A DNA stretch of 14,771 bases from CAZNLS01 sp964573895 (GTDB lineage: Bacteria > Acidobacteriota > Aminicenantia > UBA2199), in contig CAZNLS010000063.1 of NCBI GenBank assembly GCA_964573895.1, positions 1 to 14,771 on the forward strand, written 5' to 3'. This document shows, piece by piece, positions 6,677 to 13,740 of the stretch; positions within the stretch are counted from its first letter, which is position 1; every line of letters starts with the position of its first letter. The notes below the pieces were generated by a model. That model ran no database searches, had not been told where the DNA came from, and was given only the letters and a program-made list of their open reading frames with translations. The translations under genes were made by a program, and so were the position numbers.

Positions 6677-7432
6677 ATGAAAACAATATTATTAACGAAT
6701 GATGATGGTTATTCTTCACCCGGATTAACGATTCTCAGAAAAGAATTAAAGTCCAGATATAAAGTCATCACTGTTGCCCCCTCAAGAGAGAGAAGTGCAG
6801 TAAGTATGGCTTTAACCCTGAACAGACCTTTGAGAATTGAAATGATGGAAGATGATTTTTATAGTGTAGACGGTACACCATCAGACTGCATAAATATAGC
6901 AATGCGGGAGTTGATGGACAAACTGCCTGATATTGTTATAGCCGGGATGAATCTGGGGGAAAATCTTTCTGAAGATATACTATATTCGGGAACTGTTGGA
7001 GGAGCGATCTCAGGCCATTTCTATGGAGTTCCGTCAATTGCTATATCTTTAATGACTCCGGAACAAAAATATTTATCCGACGGATATGATTATAAAACCG
7101 GAGCTTCAGTCTCGGCAAAAGTAATTGAAACTATAATTGAGAAAAATCCTTCCGATGTGTTTTTTAATATGAATATTCCTAATGGAACAGATGAAAAAGT
7201 AATTGTTACAACTCTCGGAAAGAAAAGATACACTCCAAATATTATATCAAGAATGGACCCCAGAGGGAAAAAATACTATTGGATTGGAACAGGTGATCCG
7301 GTCAGGGAAGGTTCAATAGGAACGGATATATGGGCTGTGGAAAACAGTCATGTGTCCCTTACACCTTTAAAATATAATTTGAGCTGTTTTGAATCAACTG
7401 AAAAATTCAGGGAAATTTTTGATGAAGATTAA
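6677..7432 (+). CDS. surE: 5'/3'-nucleotidase SurE
   Basis: SurE is a metal-dependent cytoplasmic phosphatase that removes phosphate from nucleoside monophosphates, with a role in survival during stationary phase or stress. The 251-residue length is normal. Metal ligands are visible: D9 and D10 in TNDDGYSSPG, S40 in APSRERSAVS and N92 in IAGMNLGEN. The substrate-site segments SVDGTPSDCINIAM (63-76) and YSGTVGGAISGHFYGVPSIAIS are intact. It starts at ATG 6677, 71 bases after tRNA-Pro, and its last 11 bases overlap the start of the YqaA-like gene, so the two are translationally coupled. Nothing is missing or unusual. Confidence 0.96.
   Translation: MKTILLTNDDGYSSPGLTILRKELKSRYKVITVAPSRERSAVSMALTLNRPLRIEMMEDDFYSVDGTPSDCINIAMRELMDKLPDIVIAGMNLGENLSEDILYSGTVGGAISGHFYGVPSIAISLMTPEQKYLSDGYDYKTGASVSAKVIETIIEKNPSDVFFNMNIPNGTDEKVIVTTLGKKRYTPNIISRMDPRGKKYYWIGTGDPVREGSIGTDIWAVENSHVSLTPLKYNLSCFESTEKFREIFDED
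7409..7413 (+). promoter_or_regulatory. Ribosome binding site that fixes the yqaA-like start
   Basis: AGGGA inside the 3' end of surE lies eight bases before ATG 7422. This favours that start over the upstream TTG at 7389 and the internal ATG at 7446. Confidence 0.6.
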
Positions 7433-8072
7433 TATTATCAGAAGGATGTATGACTGGGTTTTAGAATGGTCCGAAAAACCGTCGGCTTCATATGCCCTTT
7501 TTTTTCTTGCATTTGCAGAAAGCAGTTTTTTCCCTGTCCCTCCGGATGTATTACTAATTCCACTGGTTTTAGGTTTCAGAAAAAAATGGTTCAAACTCTT
7601 TATAATTATAACTTTAGGTTCGGCTCTCGGTGGTGTATTTGGCTATTTTGTAGGTCATAAACTTTGGTGGAGCGGGTCAGTTCCGGTTTCAGTGGAGGAT
7701 ATTCAGAGTATCCATTTCTCAGGGATAGCTCACTTTTTCTTCAATTCGATCCCTGGATTTTCTAAAGATCTGTTTAAATCAATGATGGCCAAATATGAAT
7801 TATACGGTTTCTGGATAGTTTTTACTGCAGGATTTACTCCTATTCCCTATAAGGTTTTTACGATTTCATCCGGTGCATTCAATCTCAACTTTTATACATT
7901 TATGTTTGCATCAGTTGTTTCTAGAGGAGCAAGATTTTTTCTTGTGTCATATCTTATTTATAAATTCGGTGAACCTATTAAAAATTTTATAGACAAATAT
8001 TTCAATCTTCTTGCTCTACTGTTTACAATTCTCTTAATAGGTGGTTTTTTTATTATTAAAAATTTTACCTGA
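7422..8072 (+). CDS. YqaA/DedA-like VTT-domain membrane protein
   Basis: This 216-residue inner-membrane protein belongs to the YqaA branch of the DedA/VTT (SNARE-associated) superfamily, some members of which help move lipids across the membrane or maintain membrane potential. Signatures are the re-entrant FAESSFFPVPPDVLL (31-45) and FTAGFTPIPYKVFTISSGAF (134-153), and RGARF (168-172). Hydrophobic stretches lie near 24-50, 58-78, 131-150, 155-181 and 194-212. I chose ATG 7422: AGGGA at 7409-7413 is eight bases upstream and it overlaps surE by 11 bases. A TTG at 7389 would lengthen it by 11 residues without a ribosome site; ATG 7446 sits too close to its own purine run. The specific substrate is unknown. 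Confidence 0.85.
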   Translation: MKINIIRRMYDWVLEWSEKPSASYALFFLAFAESSFFPVPPDVLLIPLVLGFRKKWFKLFIIITLGSALGGVFGYFVGHKLWWSGSVPVSVEDIQSIHFSGIAHFFFNSIPGFSKDLFKSMMAKYELYGFWIVFTAGFTPIPYKVFTISSGAFNLNFYTFMFASVVSRGARFFLVSYLIYKFGEPIKNFIDKYFNLLALLFTILLIGGFFIIKNFT

Positions 8073-8118
8073 AATCAGTCAGCAATCCCCCAAATGTAAA
8101 AAGACTTTGCTTAACTTA

Positions 8119-9024
8119 TCAGGCAAGGGCTGCAGCCAGAACAATTGAGTAATATTTTGAATCATCATCATCGGCTCTGGAAACAAGAACAGTAGGGAAG
8201 GGGGTCCCGGTTACAACACCTGCTAATTTGGATTTTCCGAGAATAGTCGTTGTCTTATAGAATACATTTCCTGTATTAATATCCGGAAATATCAATATAT
8301 CAGCATCACCGGCAACTTCGGATTTTAGTCCCTTTATGTCACATGCTTTCTTTGAAAGTGCAACATCGAGAGCTAGCGGACCATCAATCCTTGCCCCTTT
8401 GATCTGCTTTCTCTGAGCCATTTTTGAAAGAGCAGCTGCCTGAACAGTAGATTCCATTTTTTCACTTACTTTTTCATTGGCACAGACAATAGCAATTTTC
8501 GGATTCATTATATTCAGTTTTTCAGAAATTTTAATGTTGTAATTTATCATTTGAATTTTCTGATTCAGATCGGGATGAGGAATCATTGCGACATCCGAAA
8601 CAATGAGCAGCTTGTGATATTCAGGTGCTTCAATTATTGCTGTATGAGACAAAACCATTCCTTTCTTTACAAGGTTAAAATCTTTATTTAGAATAGCTTT
8701 CAAAAAATACGGAGTAGAAATTAACCCCTTCATCAGTATTTCGGCTTCACCGTCTACGATCATTTTAACTGCTTTGTAACCGCTCTTCTTTTCATCCTGT
8801 TCATGAATGATTTTAAATATCGTATGATCAATCTTCAGTTTTTCACACTTCTCTTTTATTAATTTTTCATCACCTATCAGAATCCCCTCTACTATTTTTT
8901 CTCTGACTGCTCTGTAAGCTGCCATGAGAGTATCTTCTTCCTGAGCAAACGCAACGGTCATCTTCGGTGTGGTCTGCTCTTTCACCAGTTTTTCAAGCTC
9001 TTTAAGATTTCTGATTTCACTCAT
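8119..9024 (-). CDS. ptb: Phosphate butyryltransferase
   Basis: The 301-residue enzyme exchanges CoA of butyryl-CoA (or isobutyryl-/isovaleryl-CoA) for phosphate, giving the acyl phosphate used by butyrate kinase. It aligns along its whole length with the Ptb/Pta superfamily: MKGLISTPYFLKAILNK (98-114), VLSHTAIIEAP, IVSDVAMIPHPDL (141-153), IDGPLALDVALS, and a C-terminal TGTPFPTVLVSRADDDDSKY. The final AAALA is close to the end of other Ptb proteins, so the gene is complete. Start: ATG 9024 with AAGGAG eight bases upstream inside the end of buk; the two frames overlap by 8 bases (ATGAGTGA). Genes ptb and buk form the usual energy-conserving pair. The acyl chain cannot be told from sequence. 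It faces the YqaA-like gene; 46 bases separate the two stops with no clear terminator. Confidence 0.93.
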   Translation of the reverse strand: MSEIRNLKELEKLVKEQTTPKMTVAFAQEEDTLMAAYRAVREKIVEGILIGDEKLIKEKCEKLKIDHTIFKIIHEQDEKKSGYKAVKMIVDGEAEILMKGLISTPYFLKAILNKDFNLVKKGMVLSHTAIIEAPEYHKLLIVSDVAMIPHPDLNQKIQMINYNIKISEKLNIMNPKIAIVCANEKVSEKMESTVQAAALSKMAQRKQIKGARIDGPLALDVALSKKACDIKGLKSEVAGDADILIFPDINTGNVFYKTTTILGKSKLAGVVTGTPFPTVLVSRADDDDSKYYSIVLAAALA

Positions 9025-10108
9025 TTTTTTTCTCCTTATTTTTCCAAATTTTAGCCTCTTCCTCTCCCCTTAAAACCCGCAGAGCTCCGCTTGCCAGGGC
9101 AGCCATCTCGTCCTCACCCGGTAAGATAAGTACCGGTGCTATGAATTCAACCATTGTTTTTATTTTATCTGTAATATCAGTATCAAATGCGAGTCCGCCG
9201 GTTATGACAACGGCATCAATTTTACCTGCTGCAACAGGCGCAAGTGATCCAATTTGCTTTGAGATATTGTATATCAATGCTTCATATATAATTTTTGCTT
9301 TTTTATTACCAGCCTCAATCATTTTTTTTACTTCTCTTAGGTCATTTGTTCCGAGATGAGCAACAACACCCCCCTTGCCAGTTACTCTTTTTTTTAATTC
9401 AGGAAGAGAATATAATCCCGAAGTTGACCATTCAATAAGATTCCATGTTGGGATTGACCCGCTTCTTTCCGGTGAAAAAGGTCCGTCTCCGTTAAGGCCG
9501 TTATTAACATCTTCTACCATTCCTTTTTTATGAATTCCGACTGTGATTCCTCCACCGAGATGAGCAACAATCAAATTACATTCGGAATATTTTTTGCCCA
9601 GCTTCTTTGAAGCTTCTCTTGCAGCTGCTTTCTGGTTAAGGGCATGAAAGATACTTACTCTTCTTATTTCCGGTATCCCTGTGATCTTTGCAATATCAGT
9701 CATCTCATCCACAACAACCGGATCAACAATGAAAGATGGTATCCCGGTATCGCCGGCAATTTTATTTGAAAGAACTGCACCAAGATTAGAGGCATGCTCG
9801 AGTAGGTTAGAGTGAAGAAAATCAAGCATATCCCGGTTTACCTGGTATGTACCGGATTTCATAGGGCTGAGAAGTCCGCCTCTTCCGACAATTGCATCGA
9901 GAGTTTTAATCTCGAATTTGTTTTTTTTAAGAAATGTTTCAATTAAGCCTGTTCTAAATTCCGACTGTTCCATGATTGACTGAAATGCCGACAGTTGTTC
10001 AGTTGAGTGAGAAATTACTTCTCCTTTTAACTTATTTTCATTTCGGAAAATAGCGGTTTTAGTTGAAGTCGATCCCGGATTGATTGCAAGAATAAAAAAA
10101 TCTTTCAT
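9017..10108 (-). CDS. buk: Butyrate kinase
   Basis: The 363-residue enzyme makes butyrate (or a branched short-chain acid) and ATP from the acyl phosphate and ADP. It belongs to the acetate kinase/ASKHA fold: phosphate-binding ILAINPGSTSTKTAIF (6-21), DAIVGRGG (71-78), adenosine/phosphate segment VAHLGGGITVGIHKKG (181-196), DVNNGLNGDGPFSPERSG and the late VVITGGLAFD. Length is normal. It lies 62 bases after the pseudokinase-TonB gene and overlaps ptb by 8 bases. No ribosome site is visible ahead of ATG 10108; a promoter-like pair directly upstream could give a leaderless message. Branched-chain acyl phosphates are common alternative substrates in this family. Confidence 0.95.
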   Translation of the reverse strand: MKDFFILAINPGSTSTKTAIFRNENKLKGEVISHSTEQLSAFQSIMEQSEFRTGLIETFLKKNKFEIKTLDAIVGRGGLLSPMKSGTYQVNRDMLDFLHSNLLEHASNLGAVLSNKIAGDTGIPSFIVDPVVVDEMTDIAKITGIPEIRRVSIFHALNQKAAAREASKKLGKKYSECNLIVAHLGGGITVGIHKKGMVEDVNNGLNGDGPFSPERSGSIPTWNLIEWSTSGLYSLPELKKRVTGKGGVVAHLGTNDLREVKKMIEAGNKKAKIIYEALIYNISKQIGSLAPVAAGKIDAVVITGGLAFDTDITDKIKTMVEFIAPVLILPGEDEMAALASGALRVLRGEEEAKIWKNKEKKNE

Positions 10109-10113
10109 ATTAC

Positions 10114-10142
10114 AATTTACACTAATTCACAGTACAGTTCAA
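10114..10142 (-). promoter_or_regulatory. Candidate promoter for buk-ptb, possibly leaderless
   Basis: On the minus strand TTGAAC (10142-10137) is followed after 17 bases by TAAATT (10119-10114). The start of transcription would then fall at or next to the ATG at 10108. This agrees with the absence of a Shine-Dalgarno sequence for buk. The -10 match is moderate. Confidence 0.35.
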
Positions 10143-10170
10143 GAATAAATTTTAGTTTTAATTTAATGAA

Positions 10171-11850
10171 TCAGATCGATACCTTCAGTGCTATCTGATC
10201 CCAGACCCTGACACGGACACCTTTCTTCACAGCAGGCTGGAATGTCCATTTAATCATAGCTTTTTCTATTGATTTTTTTATTTCTTTCGGGACTGTGGAC
10301 AGGACTCTGACACTCTTTACGGTTCCCTGAAAATCAATCAGGCACATAGCTCTGGCAGTAAATTTATTTCCTCTGAATTTTGATCTGACTGAAGGTGGAA
10401 AAACCGGTGATTTTCCGGAAATTTTTACCGGCTTGGTATCAACATCNNNNNNNNNNNNNNNNNNNNNNNNNNNNNNNNNNNNNNNNNNNNNNNNNNNNNN
10501 NNNNNNNNNNNNNNNNNNNNNNNNNNNNNNNNNNNNNNNNNNNNNNTGATCAATAAGTTTTTGCCTGTCAGCCTGCTGTTGCTTTTTCTCTTCCTCTGTC
10601 ATTGCAGCTTTTTGCTCGGTCTGTTTTATCTGATCCTGAAGAGCTTTTATTTTCTTATCACTCTCTTCTCTCAGTTTTTGAGCCTGCTCCTGTCTCTGCT
10701 TTTCGATTTTTTTCACTTTACTGGCTTGTGACAGATATAGCCCAATCGCAATTGCCGCTATAATTACCGGCACAAGGATATAAAGAAGTTTTGAACCTCC
10801 CTGTTTCTGCTTAACATCAAGACTGGATAGAATCGATTCTACGAGTTCGGAATCAACACTTTCCTGTTCCTGAGATTTTCTTTCGGGAACTATATAAGAC
10901 ATCTCTTTTTCAAACGACTTGTTTTCCAAATCTTTTGATTTCCCATACAGAGAATCCATAAAATAGGCAAGGTTGAACGTTACGGAAGAGAGTTCCTCAA
11001 TATGAAAAGTTGATGAAATATACTCTTTAAATTCCCTGATCCCCGAAAAACGTCCGGCCGGGTCAGGATTCAAAGTTTTTTTAAAAAATTCGATGAGTCC
11101 GTCAATAAATTCTTTGTTAGAGTCCGGGATGTGCTGAGTGAAAGAGATATTTGAAATCTTCTGATCGAAATTTTCTCCCGGATTATATGAAAAATATTCT
11201 CCTGTCAGCATTTTAAATAGAAGATATCCAAGATGGTATATGTCAGATTGAGGCACCGGTTTTTCTTTACGCATAAATTCAGGAGTCAGCCAGGCTCCGT
11301 ACTCTTTTTCCATCTCATTGAACACATCTTCATTCTGGCTTATGTATGGAAAAATGCCGTAATTTTTCAGATATATTTTGCCTTCATAATCAATAAGAAT
11401 ATTATCCGGAGTTAAGAATCCGTGAAATGATTTTTGCCCGGAAATTACAATTGAAGATCCAATTTCCAGAAGATCTGAAATTGCAACAGCTATCGAAAAC
11501 GCGAGATCAAAATTGATGGGAATATCCTTTTTGGATGAATCTTCAAGCACATTTTCAAAATTCCTGAAATGTATAAAAGGAAAAACAAGCAGTTGTTTGT
11601 TTGAAATAGTAATGATCTCTTCCGGTGAAAAGAGCCCCATAATATTTGATTTCTTGATCCCCTCAAGCAGAGTGCTTGAGATTTTCCATATTTTTGGATC
11701 AGAATAGAAGAGCGGTTTAACATCTGATAATATTTTATGAGATTTAATCTTCCTGCCTGCAAGTTCACCAACCCTGTAATTTCTTCCTATGGAATCTGCA
11801 AAGGTTTCCTCGAATAGAAGATAATTTCCTAATTGTTTATAGTCAGCCAT
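10171..11850 (-). CDS. Pseudokinase - transmembrane - coiled coil - TonB C-terminal domain protein (interrupted by assembly gap)
   Basis: Residues 1 to about 280 have a Ser/Thr-kinase-like fold: HGFLTPDNILI (143-153) at the catalytic loop, LKNYGI (161-166) where DFG should be, LTPEFMRKE (188-196) for the APE region, QSDIYHLGYLLFKMLTGEY (201-219), and NPDPAGRFSG (261-270). The catalytic aspartate of HRD, the lysine two residues on and the metal-binding aspartate of DFG are replaced (HGF, T, N), so it should not phosphorylate. A single membrane helix at about 355-373 is followed by a charged coiled coil (375-434). After 100 N come 91 residues resembling a TonB C-terminal domain (PVFPPSVR, CLIDFQGTVKSVRVLS, MIKWTFQPAVKKGVRVRV). 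Predicted topology: pseudokinase in the cytoplasm, TonB domain in the periplasm. ATG 11850 has a strong GAGGTGA site. The gap size is uncertain, so a single reading frame is likely but not proven. Function unknown. Confidence 0.75.
   Translation of the reverse strand: MADYKQLGNYLLFEETFADSIGRNYRVGELAGRKIKSHKILSDVKPLFYSDPKIWKISSTLLEGIKKSNIMGLFSPEEIITISNKQLLVFPFIHFRNFENVLEDSSKKDIPINFDLAFSIAVAISDLLEIGSSIVISGQKSFHGFLTPDNILIDYEGKIYLKNYGIFPYISQNEDVFNEMEKEYGAWLTPEFMRKEKPVPQSDIYHLGYLLFKMLTGEYFSYNPGENFDQKISNISFTQHIPDSNKEFIDGLIEFFKKTLNPDPAGRFSGIREFKEYISSTFHIEELSSVTFNLAYFMDSLYGKSKDLENKSFEKEMSYIVPERKSQEQESVDSELVESILSSLDVKQKQGGSKLLYILVPVIIAAIAIGLYLSQASKVKKIEKQRQEQAQKLREESDKKIKALQDQIKQTEQKAAMTEEEKKQQQADRQKLIDXXXXXXXXXXXXXXXXXXXXXXXXXXXXXXXXXXDVDTKPVKISGKSPVFPPSVRSKFRGNKFTARAMCLIDFQGTVKSVRVLSTVPKEIKKSIEKAMIKWTFQPAVKKGVRVRVWDQIALKVSI
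10447..10546. other. Assembly gap, 100 N
   Basis: Exactly 100 undetermined bases lie inside the pseudokinase-TonB gene, between coiled coil and TonB domain. A round 100 is the usual placeholder for a scaffold join of unknown length, so distances across it and frame continuity cannot be trusted. Both sides are coding in the same direction and open up to the gap. Confidence 0.97.
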
Positions 11851-11867
11851 TATTTCACCTCACCATA

Positions 11868-11896
11868 ATGATATTGAATAGAGTAGAAAAATTCAA
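11868..11896 (-). promoter_or_regulatory. Candidate promoter for the pseudokinase-TonB gene
   Basis: On the minus strand TTGAAT (11896-11891) and TATCAT (11873-11868) are 17 bases apart. The predicted start near 11861 lies just upstream of the GAGGTGA ribosome site, giving a very short leader. The 104-base spacer after pfkA has no convincing terminator, so some read-through from pfkA is possible. Confidence 0.45.
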
Positions 11897-11897
11897 T
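11873..11897. repeat. Inverted repeat ATTGAAT / ATTCAAT across the promoter
   Basis: Seven-base perfect arms (11873-11879 and 11891-11897) are separated by 11 bases. One arm covers the candidate -35 and the other ends on the first base of the -10. It could be an operator for a dimeric regulator. The arms are AT-rich, so chance is a real alternative. Confidence 0.35.
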
Positions 11898-11954
11898 AAA
11901 AAAAAGTATTAAAATAAATTCTACGATTTTTTTTGTTCTTTTGAAAGAATATAT

Positions 11955-13067
11955 TTAAAATCCGAAGCTGGTTCCGACAGCCATTGCAGTCCTGACAAGG
12001 TCAGATTCCGGATCAACCCTTCTCGGTTTTTTTATCGCTTCATCAATTTGTGTTGATTTTATCTCTGTGCCTCGCAATCCTACCATAAATCCGAAATTGT
12101 TTCTGACAACCTGTTCTACTGCATGATATCCGAATCTTGTTGCAAGAATTCTGTCAAATGCTGACGGGCTTCCTCCTCTCTGTACATGACCGAGTACGGT
12201 AAACCTTGTCTCAATCCCGGTCAGGTCTTCGATCTTATTCCCAACTACCATAGATATGCCCCCAAGCCTTACCGGATCGTTTGGATCTGCAACTTTTCTG
12301 GCAGCAACAACCTCTCCGCCCTTCTCTTTTGCTCCCTCTGCGACTACGATTATTGAAAATCTCTTTCCGTTCCTACACCGTTCATCTATCTTTTCTGCTA
12401 TTCTATTCATTGAAAATGGTATTTCCGGAATCAGGATCACATCTCCACCTCCGGCGATTCCCGATTCAAGGGCAATCCAGCCTGCATATCTTCCCATCAC
12501 TTCAATAACCATAATTCTGTGATGGGATTCAGCAGTTGAGTGAATTTTATCAATTGATGCTGTTGCTATTGTTAATGCAGTATCAAAACCGAATGTTACA
12601 TCTGTGCCTCCGAGGTCATTATCTATTGTCTTTGGAATCCCTACAACCGGAATTGAGCATTCTTTATGAAGTCTGGAGGCGATAGCCTGAGTACCATCCC
12701 CACCGATTGCAATTATTGCATCAAGCTCATTATATTCAACTGTTTTTATTACTCTTTCAGAGACATCAATATATTTTTTTTCTCTTGCCGAAGGATCAAC
12801 CGGGTATTTAAAAGGATTATCCCTGTTTGAGGTGCCTAAGATTGTTCCTCCTCTGGGTAAGATACCGGAAACATCCTTATTTTCAAGTTTTCTCAACCGT
12901 TTGTTTATAAGCCCGGAATAGCCGTCAAGAATTCCATATACTTCCATTCCGTGATTTAGTATTGCATGATCGGTAACAGCTCTTATCACTGCATTCAATC
13001 CGGGGCAATCTCCGCCTCCGGTCAATACTCCTATCCGTTTGATCTTTTTTTTTTTGATATTTGCCAT
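11955..13067 (-). CDS. pfkA: 6-phosphofructokinase (ATP-type signature, with Lys in PKTIDND)
   Basis: This 370-residue enzyme phosphorylates fructose 6-phosphate to fructose 1,6-bisphosphate in glycolysis. It has GVLTGGGDCPGLNAVIR (13-29), PRGGTILGTSNRDNPF (71-86), IGGDGTQ (121-127), IPKTIDNDL (144-152) with the catalytic aspartate, and MGRYAGW (191-197), followed by VLGHVQRGGSPSAFDR. The glycine in GGDG (an aspartate in pyrophosphate enzymes) predicts ATP as donor, while the lysine of PKTIDND is the residue of the mixed-substrate and pyrophosphate groups rather than the glycine of E. coli PfkA. It is longer than E. coli PfkA (320), as expected for that group. AGAGAGG lies five bases before ATG 13067. 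It starts 10 bases after the acyltransferase stop, so the two are one operon. Confidence 0.94.
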   Translation of the reverse strand: MANIKKKKIKRIGVLTGGGDCPGLNAVIRAVTDHAILNHGMEVYGILDGYSGLINKRLRKLENKDVSGILPRGGTILGTSNRDNPFKYPVDPSAREKKYIDVSERVIKTVEYNELDAIIAIGGDGTQAIASRLHKECSIPVVGIPKTIDNDLGGTDVTFGFDTALTIATASIDKIHSTAESHHRIMVIEVMGRYAGWIALESGIAGGGDVILIPEIPFSMNRIAEKIDERCRNGKRFSIIVVAEGAKEKGGEVVAARKVADPNDPVRLGGISMVVGNKIEDLTGIETRFTVLGHVQRGGSPSAFDRILATRFGYHAVEQVVRNNFGFMVGLRGTEIKSTQIDEAIKKPRRVDPESDLVRTAMAVGTSFGF

Positions 13068-13077
13068 AGTTTCCTCT

Positions 13078-13740
13078 CTATTTCTTTAGTTTATCAATAA
13101 TTGTATTTTCAAGTTCATCAAGTGCGGTTTTCAATTTAATTTTATAAGTATCCCTATCCTTTTTTGTAATTCCATCCGGAATAAAAATCGGACTTCCAAA
13201 TGTAAAAATCACTTTTGAGAAGAGTCGGGGAATTATGAACTTATCCCAGCTTTTTTCAAAAATTTTAACTTTTGAGGAATACCAGCTTACCGGCACCACC
13301 GCGGCTCCGGTTTTTTCTGCCAGCAGAATAGTACCGTCTTTTATTTCCCTAAGTGGACCTCTGGGCCCGTCGGCGGTAATTAAAATTTCAGAATTTGTAT
13401 TCTTAATCGAATTCAGTATTTCTATAAAGGCTCTTGCACCTCCTTTCGAAGAAGAGCCTCTTACAGGTTCCATTCCGAATTCTTCCGCTACCTGGGAAAC
13501 GAGTTCTCCGTCAGGAGAATATGAGATCAGGGGTCTTACACCTGAATTTCTAAATTTATAAATACAATGAAAAATATGACGATGCCAGAAAATGATAATG
13601 ACAGGTTTCCCGGTAGATTTAATGAGTTTATATTCCTCTTCACCCTCGGTAATTTTTTTACAGGTAAAAAAGATCACATGAATTAATAATTTTGATAATT
13701 TTCTTATAAAAAAGAACTTAATTCTTTTTTTCAAGGCCAT
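13078..13740 (-). CDS. DUF374 lysophospholipid acyltransferase family protein
   Basis: The 220-residue protein belongs to the DUF374 branch of the lysophospholipid acyltransferases, membrane-associated enzymes thought to acylate a lipid or lipid A-like acceptor. Signatures are FWHRHIFHCIY (51-61, the catalytic His region), ISYSPDGELVSQVAEEFG (72-89), VRGSSSKGGARA (93-104) and ITADGPRGPLREIKDG (121-136). A basic hydrophobic N-terminus (residues 1-27) suggests membrane anchoring. Its start overlaps the end of the sigma-54 activator gene by 23 bases and it ends 10 bases before pfkA. No strong ribosome site is seen at ATG 13740, so translation may be coupled. The true acceptor is unknown. Confidence 0.85.
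   Translation of the reverse strand: MALKKRIKFFFIRKLSKLLIHVIFFTCKKITEGEEEYKLIKSTGKPVIIIFWHRHIFHCIYKFRNSGVRPLISYSPDGELVSQVAEEFGMEPVRGSSSKGGARAFIEILNSIKNTNSEILITADGPRGPLREIKDGTILLAEKTGAAVVPVSWYSSKVKIFEKSWDKFIIPRLFSKVIFTFGSPIFIPDGITKKDRDTYKIKLKTALDELENTIIDKLKK

Noticed and set aside
8073..8118. Bidirectional terminator between the convergent yqaA-like and ptb genes
   Set aside because: No GC-rich stem followed by a T-tract on either strand; only a four-base GCAA/TTGC pairing with a long loop.
11936..11949. TTCTT/AAGAA hairpin after pfkA as a terminator
   Set aside because: The stem is only five AT-rich pairs and on the pfkA strand an A-tract, not a T-tract, follows.
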